Assembly (NCBI GenBank): GCA_902461985.1 | Contig: CABQAB010000145.1 | Coordinates: forward strand, 1-5,596 | Source of the DNA: an uncultured Bacteroidales bacterium | GTDB lineage: Bacteria; Bacteroidota; Bacteroidia; Bacteroidales; UBA932 | Direction: 5' to 3' | Length of the DNA stretch: 5,596 bases | Part shown: positions 1 to 5,596 of the stretch, piece after piece | Numbering within the stretch: position 1 is the stretch's first letter | How the letters are laid out: each line of letters opens with the position of its first letter | Notes under the pieces: model-generated | Database searches by the model: none | What the model saw: only the letters and a program-made list of their open reading frames with translations | What the model was told of the DNA's origin: nothing | Translations under genes and position numbers: made by a program

Positions 1-10
1 GGGGGGGGGG
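1..10. repeat. Homopolymeric G tract (at least 10), possibly truncated by the window edge
   Basis: Positions 1-10 are all G and the window opens inside the run, so the true length is unknown. It is followed by an A/T-rich stretch holding a -7 promoter box, with ten bases between the last G and the box. G runs of this length are prone to slipped-strand mispairing, and in many host-associated bacteria such tracts in promoters make surface genes phase-variable. What is seen is the tract and its position; the switching role is inference. The usual poly-G artefact of two-colour sequencing at read 3' ends would appear as poly-C at the left end of a contig, so this run is less likely to be that artefact. 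Confidence 0.85.
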
Positions 11-20
11 TAAAATTTAC

Positions 21-28
21 TAAATTTG
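21..28 (+). promoter_or_regulatory. Bacteroides-type -7 promoter box (TAAATTTG)
   Basis: TAAATTTG is an exact match to the Bacteroidales sigma-ABfr -7 consensus TAnnTTTG. The partner -33 box (TTTG) normally lies about 19-21 bases upstream, which would place it just outside the left edge, with the G tract filling part of the spacer. Transcription would start near positions 34-38, giving a leader of roughly 45 bases before the ATG at 80. No other exact TAnnTTTG was noticed upstream of a gene in the window, so this is the best candidate for the operon promoter. The -33 box cannot be seen. Confidence 0.6.
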
Positions 29-79
29 CAGTCTTTTACGATTTATAGTAGTTGTCGCAATTAATTGTTAGTAAGCGGA

Positions 80-1420
80 ATGAGGAAACTGTGTCTCATG
101 GTGTCTGTTTTGCTGGTGTTCGTATGTGTGGACTCCGGCAGATCCGCTTGTGCCAGGAGCGGTTCCGGGGTCACCGTGACCACGGAAACTGACAGGGATT
201 CCTCTGTTGTCCGTCGCAGTTTCAGGCTTTATTATGTCTGCTCGGAGACAAATATAGTCGAATCATATTTAGACAATGCTGAACTTATGGAGGACATCCG
301 GCAACATCTCCGGAAATCGCCGCGTATCGACAGCATCAGAATATATGCCTATGCATCTCCGGAAGGCGGTTACGCCAACAATGCCCGTCTGGCACGTGGT
401 CGTGCCGAGGCTGCGCGTGACTATATCTTGGCAAATGCCTCCGACTCTGAAAGCCTCAAAGACAGAATCATACTCTGTCCCGTGGACGAAAACTGGGACG
501 GACTGCGCAAGGCTGTGACCGAAACATACAATGGCTTCGACAGAGACTATGTGCTCAGAATCATAGATGACAACTCAGTCAGTACGGAAACTAAAAAATG
601 GAGGCTGCAGCAGCTCAACAAGGGTCGCACGTGGATGTGGATCAAGCGCAACTGCCTGAAGCGTCTCCGTTACGCCGAATGGGAATGTTGGTGGGAGGAA
701 ATCCCTCCGGTTGTTCCTGTCCCTGCGGAAAGGGAGGCGGCGCTCGATTCCCTCAGCCCGGTCGCAGATATGCTACCTGTTCCGAGTGCGGGCATCATTG
801 CTCGCAGATGGGTGGCCCCTGTGGAAGTCCCGGAAGTAATCGACACTCTGCCCAAGAAAATCCGCACGGTAGCCGCCTTGAAGACAAACTTGCTTTACGA
901 TGTTGTCACTGCACTGAACTGTGAAGTGGAGATTGCCCTCGGAGACAGGTTTTCCATAATGGTCGAGGATGTGTTCCCATGGTGGACCTGGGGCCCGAAC
1001 GGCAACAAATACGCATTCCAGATGTGGGAAATGGGTGTCGAGCCGAGATGGTGGTTCAAGAAGCGTGACGACAGGGACAGGCTTGCCGGCCATTTCGCCG
1101 GAGTATATGCGATGTCGGCCAAATATGACTTTCAGTGGGACTACAAGGCTTGCTACCAGGGCGAGTACTGGTCCGCAGGGCTTACCTACGGCTATGTGCT
1201 TCCTCTCTGCAAATGGCTCAACATGGAGTTTTCGGTTTCGGCCGGCTATCTGAGAGGCCCGTACCGCCATTATGTGCCTTCGGAGGAGTACGAGGTGCTG
1301 TGGAGGGACAAATATAAAACCGGTACGTTCAGCTATTTCGGCATCACAAAGGCCAAGGTTTCCCTTGTGATACCTATATGGTACAAATACACCCCGAGAC
1401 AGAAAAAGGAAGAAAAATGA
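80..1420 (+). CDS. Outer-membrane protein: N-terminal OmpA-like domain plus C-terminal DUF3575 domain
   Basis: The protein has 446 residues when started at the ATG at 80. A TTG at 65 would add five residues (MLVSG) ahead of a good signal peptide, so the ATG is preferred. Residues 1-25 form a signal peptide (basic RK, hydrophobic core 4-17, possible cleavage after A-C-A at 23-25). Residues about 45-195 resemble an OmpA-like peptidoglycan-associated domain, with the turn YASPEGG at 91-97 and the N-x2-L-A-x2-R-A motif at 101-109. A proline-rich linker (about 208-258) leads to a DUF3575 domain at about 263-437, starting ALKTNLLYD and including PRWWF (322-326) and GHFAGVYA (337-344), rich in aromatic residues as in a beta-barrel. 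It is the first gene after the promoter and overlaps the next by four bases. The likely role is an outer-membrane component of the surface-fibre locus, possibly anchoring to peptidoglycan; the function is inferred. The Asp of the classical TD motif of OmpA is absent. Confidence 0.88.
   Translation: MRKLCLMVSVLLVFVCVDSGRSACARSGSGVTVTTETDRDSSVVRRSFRLYYVCSETNIVESYLDNAELMEDIRQHLRKSPRIDSIRIYAYASPEGGYANNARLARGRAEAARDYILANASDSESLKDRIILCPVDENWDGLRKAVTETYNGFDRDYVLRIIDDNSVSTETKKWRLQQLNKGRTWMWIKRNCLKRLRYAEWECWWEEIPPVVPVPAEREAALDSLSPVADMLPVPSAGIIARRWVAPVEVPEVIDTLPKKIRTVAALKTNLLYDVVTALNCEVEIALGDRFSIMVEDVFPWWTWGPNGNKYAFQMWEMGVEPRWWFKKRDDRDRLAGHFAGVYAMSAKYDFQWDYKACYQGEYWSAGLTYGYVLPLCKWLNMEFSVSAGYLRGPYRHYVPSEEYEVLWRDKYKTGTFSYFGITKAKVSLVIPIWYKYTPRQKKEEK
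1406..1410 (+). promoter_or_regulatory. Shine-Dalgarno-like site for the DUF5119 gene
   Basis: AAGGA lies six bases before the ATG at 1417, inside the end of the upstream gene. With the ATGA stop/start overlap, it supports 1417 as the start and translation coupled to the upstream gene. The longer reading frame from 1378 lacks such support and would put 13 hydrophilic residues before the signal peptide. Confidence 0.55.
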
Positions 1421-2448
1421 GAGGTCGTATCTGCATATCAGGCGTATTTGCAGTCGCGGTCAGGCTTATGGCCGTGACGGCGGTCCTCGTGCTGTCCTCC
1501 TGTCACCGCCGTCCTCTTGTGGACCCGGAGAACAATATCCGTGTCAGGGTGAAAATCAATGTGGACGACATCAAGAACGTTACCTGCGACATCTACAATC
1601 CTCAGATTCCGGTGCCGGACACGGATCCTGAAATGATGCATTTCCTTCTGTATGACGATGAAAACAGCAGGATAGTGACCGAGACCTACATGACGGACAA
1701 AAGCGTGGCTGAAGACGGCAGGACGCTTTTCAGGTCCATCCTGCAGGTTGCACCCGGAAGGTACTGGCTTCTTGCCTACAATTTCGGTACGGAAGCCGCC
1801 ATGGTGGACCAGTGGCACAGTCCGGCCACTGCCATAGCACATTCCACGGCAGTTCCTGAGCGTCTGAGCAAAATGTATGTCTCCAAGGTCGGGGAGACGG
1901 GACCTGTCATTTACGATCCGGAACATATCCTGGTTTCAAGCGAACCGGTGGAGATTCCGTATCATGAGGATGTATATACCGTGGAGACCGAGGCTGTGTC
2001 GGTTGTCGAAAGCTGGTACGTACAGATCCGTGTGGACGGACTCCAGTGGGTCTCGAGTGCACAGGCTTTCCTCTCCGGCATGGCAAGCGCGAACTACATT
2101 GCAGAAAACAGGAGGGTGGAAAGCCCCCAGGTTGCGGTTTATTTCCCTATGGTCAAGAGCACGGACAAGGGGGAGACCGTCATCTGTGCCGTATTCAACA
2201 CTTTCGGGCATATTGAAGACGCCCGCAGCGACCTGAACGTAACGTTCAGCCTTATGACTGTTGACGGGAAAACTCAGATGCACCAGTTTGACATATCTCA
2301 TCTGTTCGAGACAGAAAATGCCATAAAGCATCACTGGCTGCTGTTGGATGAGGTGATAAAGATAGACGAGCCGAGTGACGTAAAAGGCGGAGGATTCGAC
2401 CCGACCGTAGGGGACTGGGAGGAGGAACACCGCGAGATAGTCATATAA
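1417..2448 (+). CDS. DUF5119 family lipoprotein, putative fimbrial assembly or anchor component
   Basis: The protein has 343 residues. It starts with a lipoprotein signal peptide: basic residues at 2, 4 and 16, a hydrophobic segment 17-26, and lipobox L-S-S-C with the lipidated Cys at 29. The mature start C-H-R-R-P-L, followed by a beta-rich region with CDIYNPQIPVP (70-80), MMHFLLYDD and PGRYWLLAYNF, fits the DUF5119 family as I recall it; members are commonly encoded beside DUF3575 and fimbrillin genes in Bacteroidales. After the Cys there is no acidic run, unlike the three fimbrillins downstream, which could mean it faces the periplasm or is exported differently. The C-terminus is acidic (GDWEEEHREIVI). 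Start at 1417 overlaps the upstream stop (ATGA). By analogy with Mfa2/FimB it could act as an anchor or assembly factor, but this is inferred from position and lipoprotein nature only. Confidence 0.85.
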   Translation: MRGRICISGVFAVAVRLMAVTAVLVLSSCHRRPLVDPENNIRVRVKINVDDIKNVTCDIYNPQIPVPDTDPEMMHFLLYDDENSRIVTETYMTDKSVAEDGRTLFRSILQVAPGRYWLLAYNFGTEAAMVDQWHSPATAIAHSTAVPERLSKMYVSKVGETGPVIYDPEHILVSSEPVEIPYHEDVYTVETEAVSVVESWYVQIRVDGLQWVSSAQAFLSGMASANYIAENRRVESPQVAVYFPMVKSTDKGETVICAVFNTFGHIEDARSDLNVTFSLMTVDGKTQMHQFDISHLFETENAIKHHWLLLDEVIKIDEPSDVKGGGFDPTVGDWEEEHREIVI

Positions 2449-2452
2449 GCAT

Positions 2453-2499
2453 ATTGTAGAACTGAAGAGTATTAAGAATTGTAGAACTGAAAAGTATTA
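2453..2499. repeat. Tandem direct repeat, 22-base unit, two copies with 25-base period
   Basis: Two copies, 2453-2474 and 2478-2499, begin ATTGTAGAACTGAA and end AGTATTA, and differ at a single base (G or A after the GAA). They start five bases after the stop of the DUF5119 gene. A degenerate partial match (GAACAGAAAA then TTATTA) occurs at 2549-2565, on the far side of the palindromic element. The repeat has no open reading frame role. It could be a regulator-binding site for the fimbrillin genes or a product of local duplication. Confidence 0.8.
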
Positions 2500-2504
2500 T
2501 GAAA

Positions 2505-2550
2505 TGTCATCCTGAGCGAGGGGCGCAGCCCGGAGTCGAAGGATCTTTGA
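2505..2550. repeat. REP-like imperfect palindrome in the intergenic gap
   Basis: The element reads TGTCATCCTGAGCG through GTCGAAGGATCTTTGA. It can fold as ATCCT (2509-2513) with AGGAT (2540-2544), CGA (2517-2519) with TCG (2536-2538), and GGGC (2521-2524) with GCCC (2528-2531) around a GCA loop. From memory, the pair TCATCCTGAGCG / TCGAAGGATC is found as a dispersed intergenic repeat in many Bacteroidetes and other genomes; this was not checked. It may form an RNA hairpin between the first two genes and the fimbrillins, attenuating or stabilising the transcript. The T-rich stretch begins some 14 bases after the stem, so it is not a classical intrinsic terminator. Confidence 0.6.
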
Positions 2551-2583
2551 ACAGAAAATTTTATTAACTATTTATTTTTTATT

Positions 2584-3600
2584 ATGTACAAAAAATTGTT
2601 TTTCGCAGCTGCCGTCGCAGCGACGTTCGCAGGCTGCACAAAGAACGAGGTCAATCCTGTCGAGACTCCTGATCTTGAAATTGCGTATCAGGCCATCGTC
2701 AATCCAAAGACCAAGGCCGGAGAACCAAAATTCAACGAAGAGCATGTTTTCCAGTCATTCGCCTATTATCTTACGGCAGGCAAGACTTGGGAAGCAAATG
2801 CTGCAGATGCCACCACATTCATCGACGGAGCCACAATCAGCTATAACCCGACTCTCAGTCAGTGGAAAGATGCCGAGAATTCATACTACTGGCCTAAGAA
2901 CGGAAAACTTACTTTCCTTTCATGGACTTTAGACAAGAAGAATCTGGACCTTCCGGAAGGTGCATCTGCCAAATGTGACAAGACCAATGGCGTTCAGATT
3001 ACCGGTTTTAACCTGTCAGCTTCTCAGGATAACCTTATGGTTGCCGATGTAGCTGCTGACAAGACCGCCAACGAGAATCAGTATAACTATACAGGCGTGC
3101 CTACGCTTTTCAGACACAAACTCTGCAAGGTTAAATGTGTCGTAGCAGCCGGTGCGGACAATCCTGCCGGAACGACTATCTCTGTCAAGTCCCTTGCTTT
3201 CGGGAACGTTGCCCAGAAAGGTGACTATGTGCAGTTCCCTGTCGATCCAGTCAAAGAATGGACTTTGACAGAAGATTCCAGAACTGATGTGAGCTTTATG
3301 GTTCCTTCAACCGGAATTGCACCGGATGCTCAAGTTGAATCCAATGTACTTTTCTTCATTCCTCAGACTTTTGAAGACACTCAGCTCGTTACGGTGACTT
3401 ATGAAGTAACTGACAATGCCGGCATTACGACCGAGTACACTCAGACAATAGCTCTCAACCATACTGATATTTTCGGTGCTGCAGGTTGGGATATGAACAA
3501 GTTCTACACTCTCACAATCACCATCGGCCTTCAGGAGATTCTCTGGGATCCTGCAGAAGAGGAGTGGGTTGATGAAAACAAAGGATGGACTGTCGCTTAG
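2584..3600 (+). CDS. Fimbrillin-family (Mfa-like) lipoprotein, first subunit
   Basis: The protein has 338 residues. The signal peptide MYKKLFFAAAVAATFAGC gives a lipidated Cys at 18, followed by T-K-N-E. The fold signature of the fimbrillin family is seen in order: YYWPKNGKLTF (101-111), GVPTLFRHKLCKVKC (171-185), VKSLAFGNV (201-209), FFIPQ (257-261), and the C-terminal strand YTLTITIGLQEILWDP (308-323) ending with a V-x-E-N-like acidic tail. P-K-T-K-A-G (41-46) is a possible proteolytic maturation site, comparable in place to the Arg cut by gingipain in FimA. It is clearly a paralogue of the next gene. The coding sequence looks more A/T-rich at third positions than its neighbours, which could mark a highly expressed major subunit. 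Expression probably depends on read-through from the upstream genes or on a promoter in the 135-base gap that I could not identify. Shaft versus accessory role cannot be settled. Confidence 0.88.
   Translation: MYKKLFFAAAVAATFAGCTKNEVNPVETPDLEIAYQAIVNPKTKAGEPKFNEEHVFQSFAYYLTAGKTWEANAADATTFIDGATISYNPTLSQWKDAENSYYWPKNGKLTFLSWTLDKKNLDLPEGASAKCDKTNGVQITGFNLSASQDNLMVADVAADKTANENQYNYTGVPTLFRHKLCKVKCVVAAGADNPAGTTISVKSLAFGNVAQKGDYVQFPVDPVKEWTLTEDSRTDVSFMVPSTGIAPDAQVESNVLFFIPQTFEDTQLVTVTYEVTDNAGITTEYTQTIALNHTDIFGAAGWDMNKFYTLTITIGLQEILWDPAEEEWVDENKGWTVA
3558..3563 (+). promoter_or_regulatory. Shine-Dalgarno site inside the preceding gene
   Basis: GAGGAG lies eight bases before the ATG at 3572, within the last codons of the upstream fimbrillin. 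This is the strongest ribosome-binding site in the window and decides for 3572 over the internal ATG at 3614, which has AGGA only one base ahead. It implies that the two paralogues are translated from one transcript. Confidence 0.55.
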
Positions 3601-4753
3601 TTCTGTTTCAGGAATGACAAGATCCAATGTCATATTTCCGGTTTTTGCCGGAGCGGTATTTCTCCTGTCCGCGTCCTCTTGTGTCAAGGTGGAGGCGGAC
3701 AGGGATTCCGTTCCTGCAGAGACCATTTCCTATCAGGTCGTCAATTGCAGGTTGAAGGCTCCCGCTGCGGAAGATTTTTCCACGAAGGCGGGCACGAACC
3801 CTTTTGACGACACAAAAAAATTCATTTCCTCCGCATACCTCCTTCCCGAAGGCTTGAACTGGGACGGCATGGATGCTGACGGAAACTTAAATAGAAATTC
3901 GGCTTCTGTCTACATCGACGGAGCGGAGATTTCCAAGAACGGAGCAGTCTGGAGAGACGCTTCAAAATCATATTACTGGCCCAAAAGCGGTAGTCTCACG
4001 TTTTTTGCTTACGCTCCGTCGTATCTGCCGGAAGCGTCAGGCACCGGCAACGGCGTGTCGATAAGCAAGGCCGGTGTTTCATACAAAGGCTGGGAGGCGA
4101 AAAACGACCGGCTGAAAACTGATTTTATGGCGGCTGTCCCGGCGAAGGACAAGTCGCGCAATTCAAATGAATACTATTCGAACGGGGTGCCGATGCTTTT
4201 CAAGCACAAACTCGCTCAGATTCAGTTCGTGGCGTTTGTCGAAAAAGACGATGACGGAATTGATGATGACATATACATTGAGAGCCTTGTTCTGACCAAC
4301 ATATACGGCAGGGGAGATTTTGCCCAGAGCAATACGGATGACGGAGCATGGAGCAACAGGTCAGATACGGGGGAGTATGTCCTGTTCAAGACAGATACTC
4401 CTGAAAAACTCTCGATTGATGAACTGGCATTGATGCCTTCCGGACTGGAAACCATGCTCATGATTCCGCAGAACCTTTCAGCCCTTGACGCTGACGATGT
4501 CAGTATCGGAGTCAGCAGGAAAGCCCCCGAAATTGTCATAACATATTATCATGGCACTAAAGCCGCATCCGACAGGAAAACGGCAAGTGTCACGTTTGAG
4601 AGTATCCGCTCCTACCTTTGGGAAATGGGTACCACGATTAAATACAGCATTACCTTCGGCAACACCGGATACCCTATATTGTTCGACCCGAGCGTGAATG
4701 AATGGAGCAACGGCGACAGTCCTGGATTGATTGTCGGGGGGGGTATTAGTTAG
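3572..4753 (+). CDS. Fimbrillin-family (Mfa-like) lipoprotein, second subunit
   Basis: The protein has 393 residues from ATG 3572, overlapping the previous gene by 29 bases. From the alternative ATG at 3614 it would have 379 residues and a more compact signal peptide (MTRSNVIFPVFAGAVFLLSASSC). In the long form the lipidated Cys is residue 37, followed by V-K-V-E; the -3 position is Ala, so the lipobox is slightly atypical. Fimbrillin landmarks match the preceding paralogue: S-T-K-A-G (70-74), VYIDGAEIS (113-121), SYYWPKSGSLTFFAYAP (133-149), NGVPMLFKHKLAQIQF (204-219), IESLVLTNIYGRGDFAQ (236-252), LMIPQ (296-300), and the final strand IKYSITFGNTGYPILFDPSVNEW (around 356-378). The sequence is longer than its paralogue mainly through inserted loops (95-110 and 222-233, rich in Asp). 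The last codons run through an eight-G tract. It probably forms a fibre or coat subunit along with its neighbours; which position it takes is unknown. Confidence 0.87.
   Translation: MKTKDGLSLSSVSGMTRSNVIFPVFAGAVFLLSASSCVKVEADRDSVPAETISYQVVNCRLKAPAAEDFSTKAGTNPFDDTKKFISSAYLLPEGLNWDGMDADGNLNRNSASVYIDGAEISKNGAVWRDASKSYYWPKSGSLTFFAYAPSYLPEASGTGNGVSISKAGVSYKGWEAKNDRLKTDFMAAVPAKDKSRNSNEYYSNGVPMLFKHKLAQIQFVAFVEKDDDGIDDDIYIESLVLTNIYGRGDFAQSNTDDGAWSNRSDTGEYVLFKTDTPEKLSIDELALMPSGLETMLMIPQNLSALDADDVSIGVSRKAPEIVITYYHGTKAASDRKTASVTFESIRSYLWEMGTTIKYSITFGNTGYPILFDPSVNEWSNGDSPGLIVGGGIS
4736..4743. repeat. Homopolymeric G tract (8) at the 3' end of the second fimbrillin gene
   Basis: Eight G encode the Gly-Gly and part of the third Gly just before the final Ile-Ser. 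All three frames end close by: the present frame stops at 4751-4753, one extra G would stop at TAG 4747-4749, and one missing G would stop at TAG 4755-4757. Slippage would therefore change only the last few residues and the spacing to the next gene's ATG at 4784. The tract is seen directly; a role in variation is inference. Confidence 0.85.
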
Positions 4754-4783
4754 ATAGAAGTTAGGAGAACAGAGAATTTGAGT

Positions 4784-5596
4784 ATGAAAAAGGGTCTTTT
4801 GACTTGTATAGCAGTTCTTTGCGTGTTCTTGTCCTGTCGCAAGGAGGAGCATCCGGCACAGCCTGTGCAGGACGGCCTTGTCATGTCATTCTCTACCGAA
4901 GTCACTTCCGTCAAGTCAGCAAGTACGGATGATTCCAGTCTCAAAGACCATTCAATCGGTATCTACGGCACCGTGTCCGCAGTGGAAGGCGGCAACGGAC
5001 TTTCCGTGTTCGGAACGAGCAATGTCACTGAACTCAAATATGGGACATACCCTTCAGGGAATGGATATAACGGCTGGTATTATGAGCCGCTCCAATACTG
5101 GAAGCGCAACCAGTACTACCGTTTCAGAGCCTATCATCCATACGATGCGGAAGTCTTCGAGACAGGCAACGGAGCAGACAATCTTGTGATTATATACCGT
5201 ATGGTGCCGGGAGCTGTGGATTCCTGGGACAATTATGATCTGCTTACGGCGTTCAGCACCCGGTTTACGGGAGGTGCTGATCCGTTTTCGCCGGTGCCGC
5301 TGAAATTCAACCACGCCCTGTCGGCCCTCAGGTTTTATGTCACCTATGCGGACGACCACGGCTATCAGGGCAAATTGCAGGACTTCTGGATAGAGGGCCT
5401 CCGGGCATACGGTACGATGTCATATACACATACTGAAGAGAACGTTATGGATGACGTGACCAGATGGAACGCCCAGTATTATTATGATGACAAGCAGTTC
5501 TTTCTGACTAATCCCGGTGAGGACTTTACTTATTCGAAGCCTGTGAACGTGTATTCTCCTGATGACAATACCTATCCGCCTGCCGCTGACACCGGC
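4784..5596 (+). CDS. Fimbrillin-family (Mfa-like) lipoprotein, third subunit, cut by window edge
   Basis: The frame is open from ATG 4784 to the right edge: 271 residues with no stop, so the C-terminus is missing. The signal peptide MKKGLLTCIAVLCVFLSC gives a lipidated Cys at 18, followed by R-K-E-E, which resembles the C-x-K-(D/E)2 lipoprotein export signal described in Bacteroidota. Mfa-like landmarks are IGIYGTV (58-64), YYEPLQYWKRNQYYRFRAYHPY (around 99-120), YDLLTAFS (151-158) and VPLKFNHALSALRFYV (171-186). It is more divergent than the two upstream paralogues and lacks their T-K-A-G site; V-K-S-A-S (43-47) sits at a similar place. It starts 30 bases after the upstream stop. An AGGAG at 4763-4767 is 16 bases away, too far for a standard ribosome-binding site, so initiation is probably of the A/T-rich Bacteroidales kind. 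It may be a tip or accessory subunit, by position only. Confidence 0.85.
   Translation, partial: MKKGLLTCIAVLCVFLSCRKEEHPAQPVQDGLVMSFSTEVTSVKSASTDDSSLKDHSIGIYGTVSAVEGGNGLSVFGTSNVTELKYGTYPSGNGYNGWYYEPLQYWKRNQYYRFRAYHPYDAEVFETGNGADNLVIIYRMVPGAVDSWDNYDLLTAFSTRFTGGADPFSPVPLKFNHALSALRFYVTYADDHGYQGKLQDFWIEGLRAYGTMSYTHTEENVMDDVTRWNAQYYYDDKQFFLTNPGEDFTYSKPVNVYSPDDNTYPPAADTG

Noticed and set aside
598..924. Plus-strand frame of 108 codons with several Cys and Gly
   Set aside because: It overlaps the linker region of the first gene in another frame; the Cys spacing does not match a zinc site and there is no start signal of its own.
773..1270. Minus-strand open frame of 165 codons
   Set aside because: It lies wholly inside the OmpA/DUF3575 gene, has no recognisable motif or signal peptide, and the plus-strand frame has clear domains. 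It is a shadow of a G/C-rich coding region.
1438..2430. Two minus-strand open frames (1438-1926 and 1936-2430) covering the DUF5119 gene
   Set aside because: Both are antisense to a gene with a convincing lipoprotein signal and family resemblance, and their translations look like low-complexity shadows rich in His and Arg.
2542..2583. Possible promoter for the first fimbrillin (GATCTTTG at 2542-2549, or TTTG 2546-2549 with TATTTATT at 2569-2576)
   Set aside because: The first lacks the T of TAnnTTTG and has no TTTG upstream at the right distance; the second has a poor -7 box and would start transcription at the ATG itself. A promoter here is possible but not supported.
2505..2583. Intrinsic terminator after the DUF5119 gene
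   Set aside because: The hairpin is interrupted and the T-rich stretch begins about 14 bases downstream of the stem, so the geometry does not fit.
2449..2583. CRISPR array or insertion-sequence remnant in the gap
   Set aside because: There are only two direct repeat copies separated by three bases, with no spacer-length gaps, and no transposase fragment or terminal inverted repeats.

Overview
The window looks like accessory cell-surface DNA from a member of the order Bacteroidales. Three things point there: a promoter element of the TAnnTTTG type, weak or absent Shine-Dalgarno sites at several starts, and five consecutive plus-strand genes from families that are typical of gut and oral Bacteroidales (OmpA-like/DUF3575, DUF5119, and fimbrillin/Mfa-like lipoproteins). 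The genus cannot be told from the sequence. All assignments rest on reading motifs by eye; no database search was run.

Layout, all on the plus strand. Positions 1-79 hold a run of at least ten G (the window opens inside it), a perfect -7 box, and a short leader. Positions 80-1420 encode a large outer-membrane protein with an N-terminal OmpA-like periplasmic domain and a C-terminal DUF3575 barrel-like domain. Its stop overlaps the ATG of the next gene (1417-2448), a DUF5119 lipoprotein. A 135-base gap (2449-2583) carries a 22-base direct repeat and an imperfect palindrome resembling dispersed intergenic repeats. Two paralogous fimbrillin-family lipoproteins follow (2584-3600 and 3572-4753); the second starts inside the end of the first. 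A third, more divergent fimbrillin-family lipoprotein starts at 4784 and runs off the right edge. A second G run (eight bases) lies at the end of the fourth gene.

The likely joint role is a surface fibre or lipoprotein coat of the type V pilus (FimA/Mfa1) kind. The first two genes would supply outer-membrane and anchoring components, and the following genes the fibre or coat subunits. The families are known, but this particular gene set is poorly characterised.

The most interesting signal is regulatory. A long G tract sits where the spacer between the Bacteroides -33 and -7 boxes should be, which suggests that tract-length changes could switch the whole operon on and off. The second G tract downstream may vary independently.
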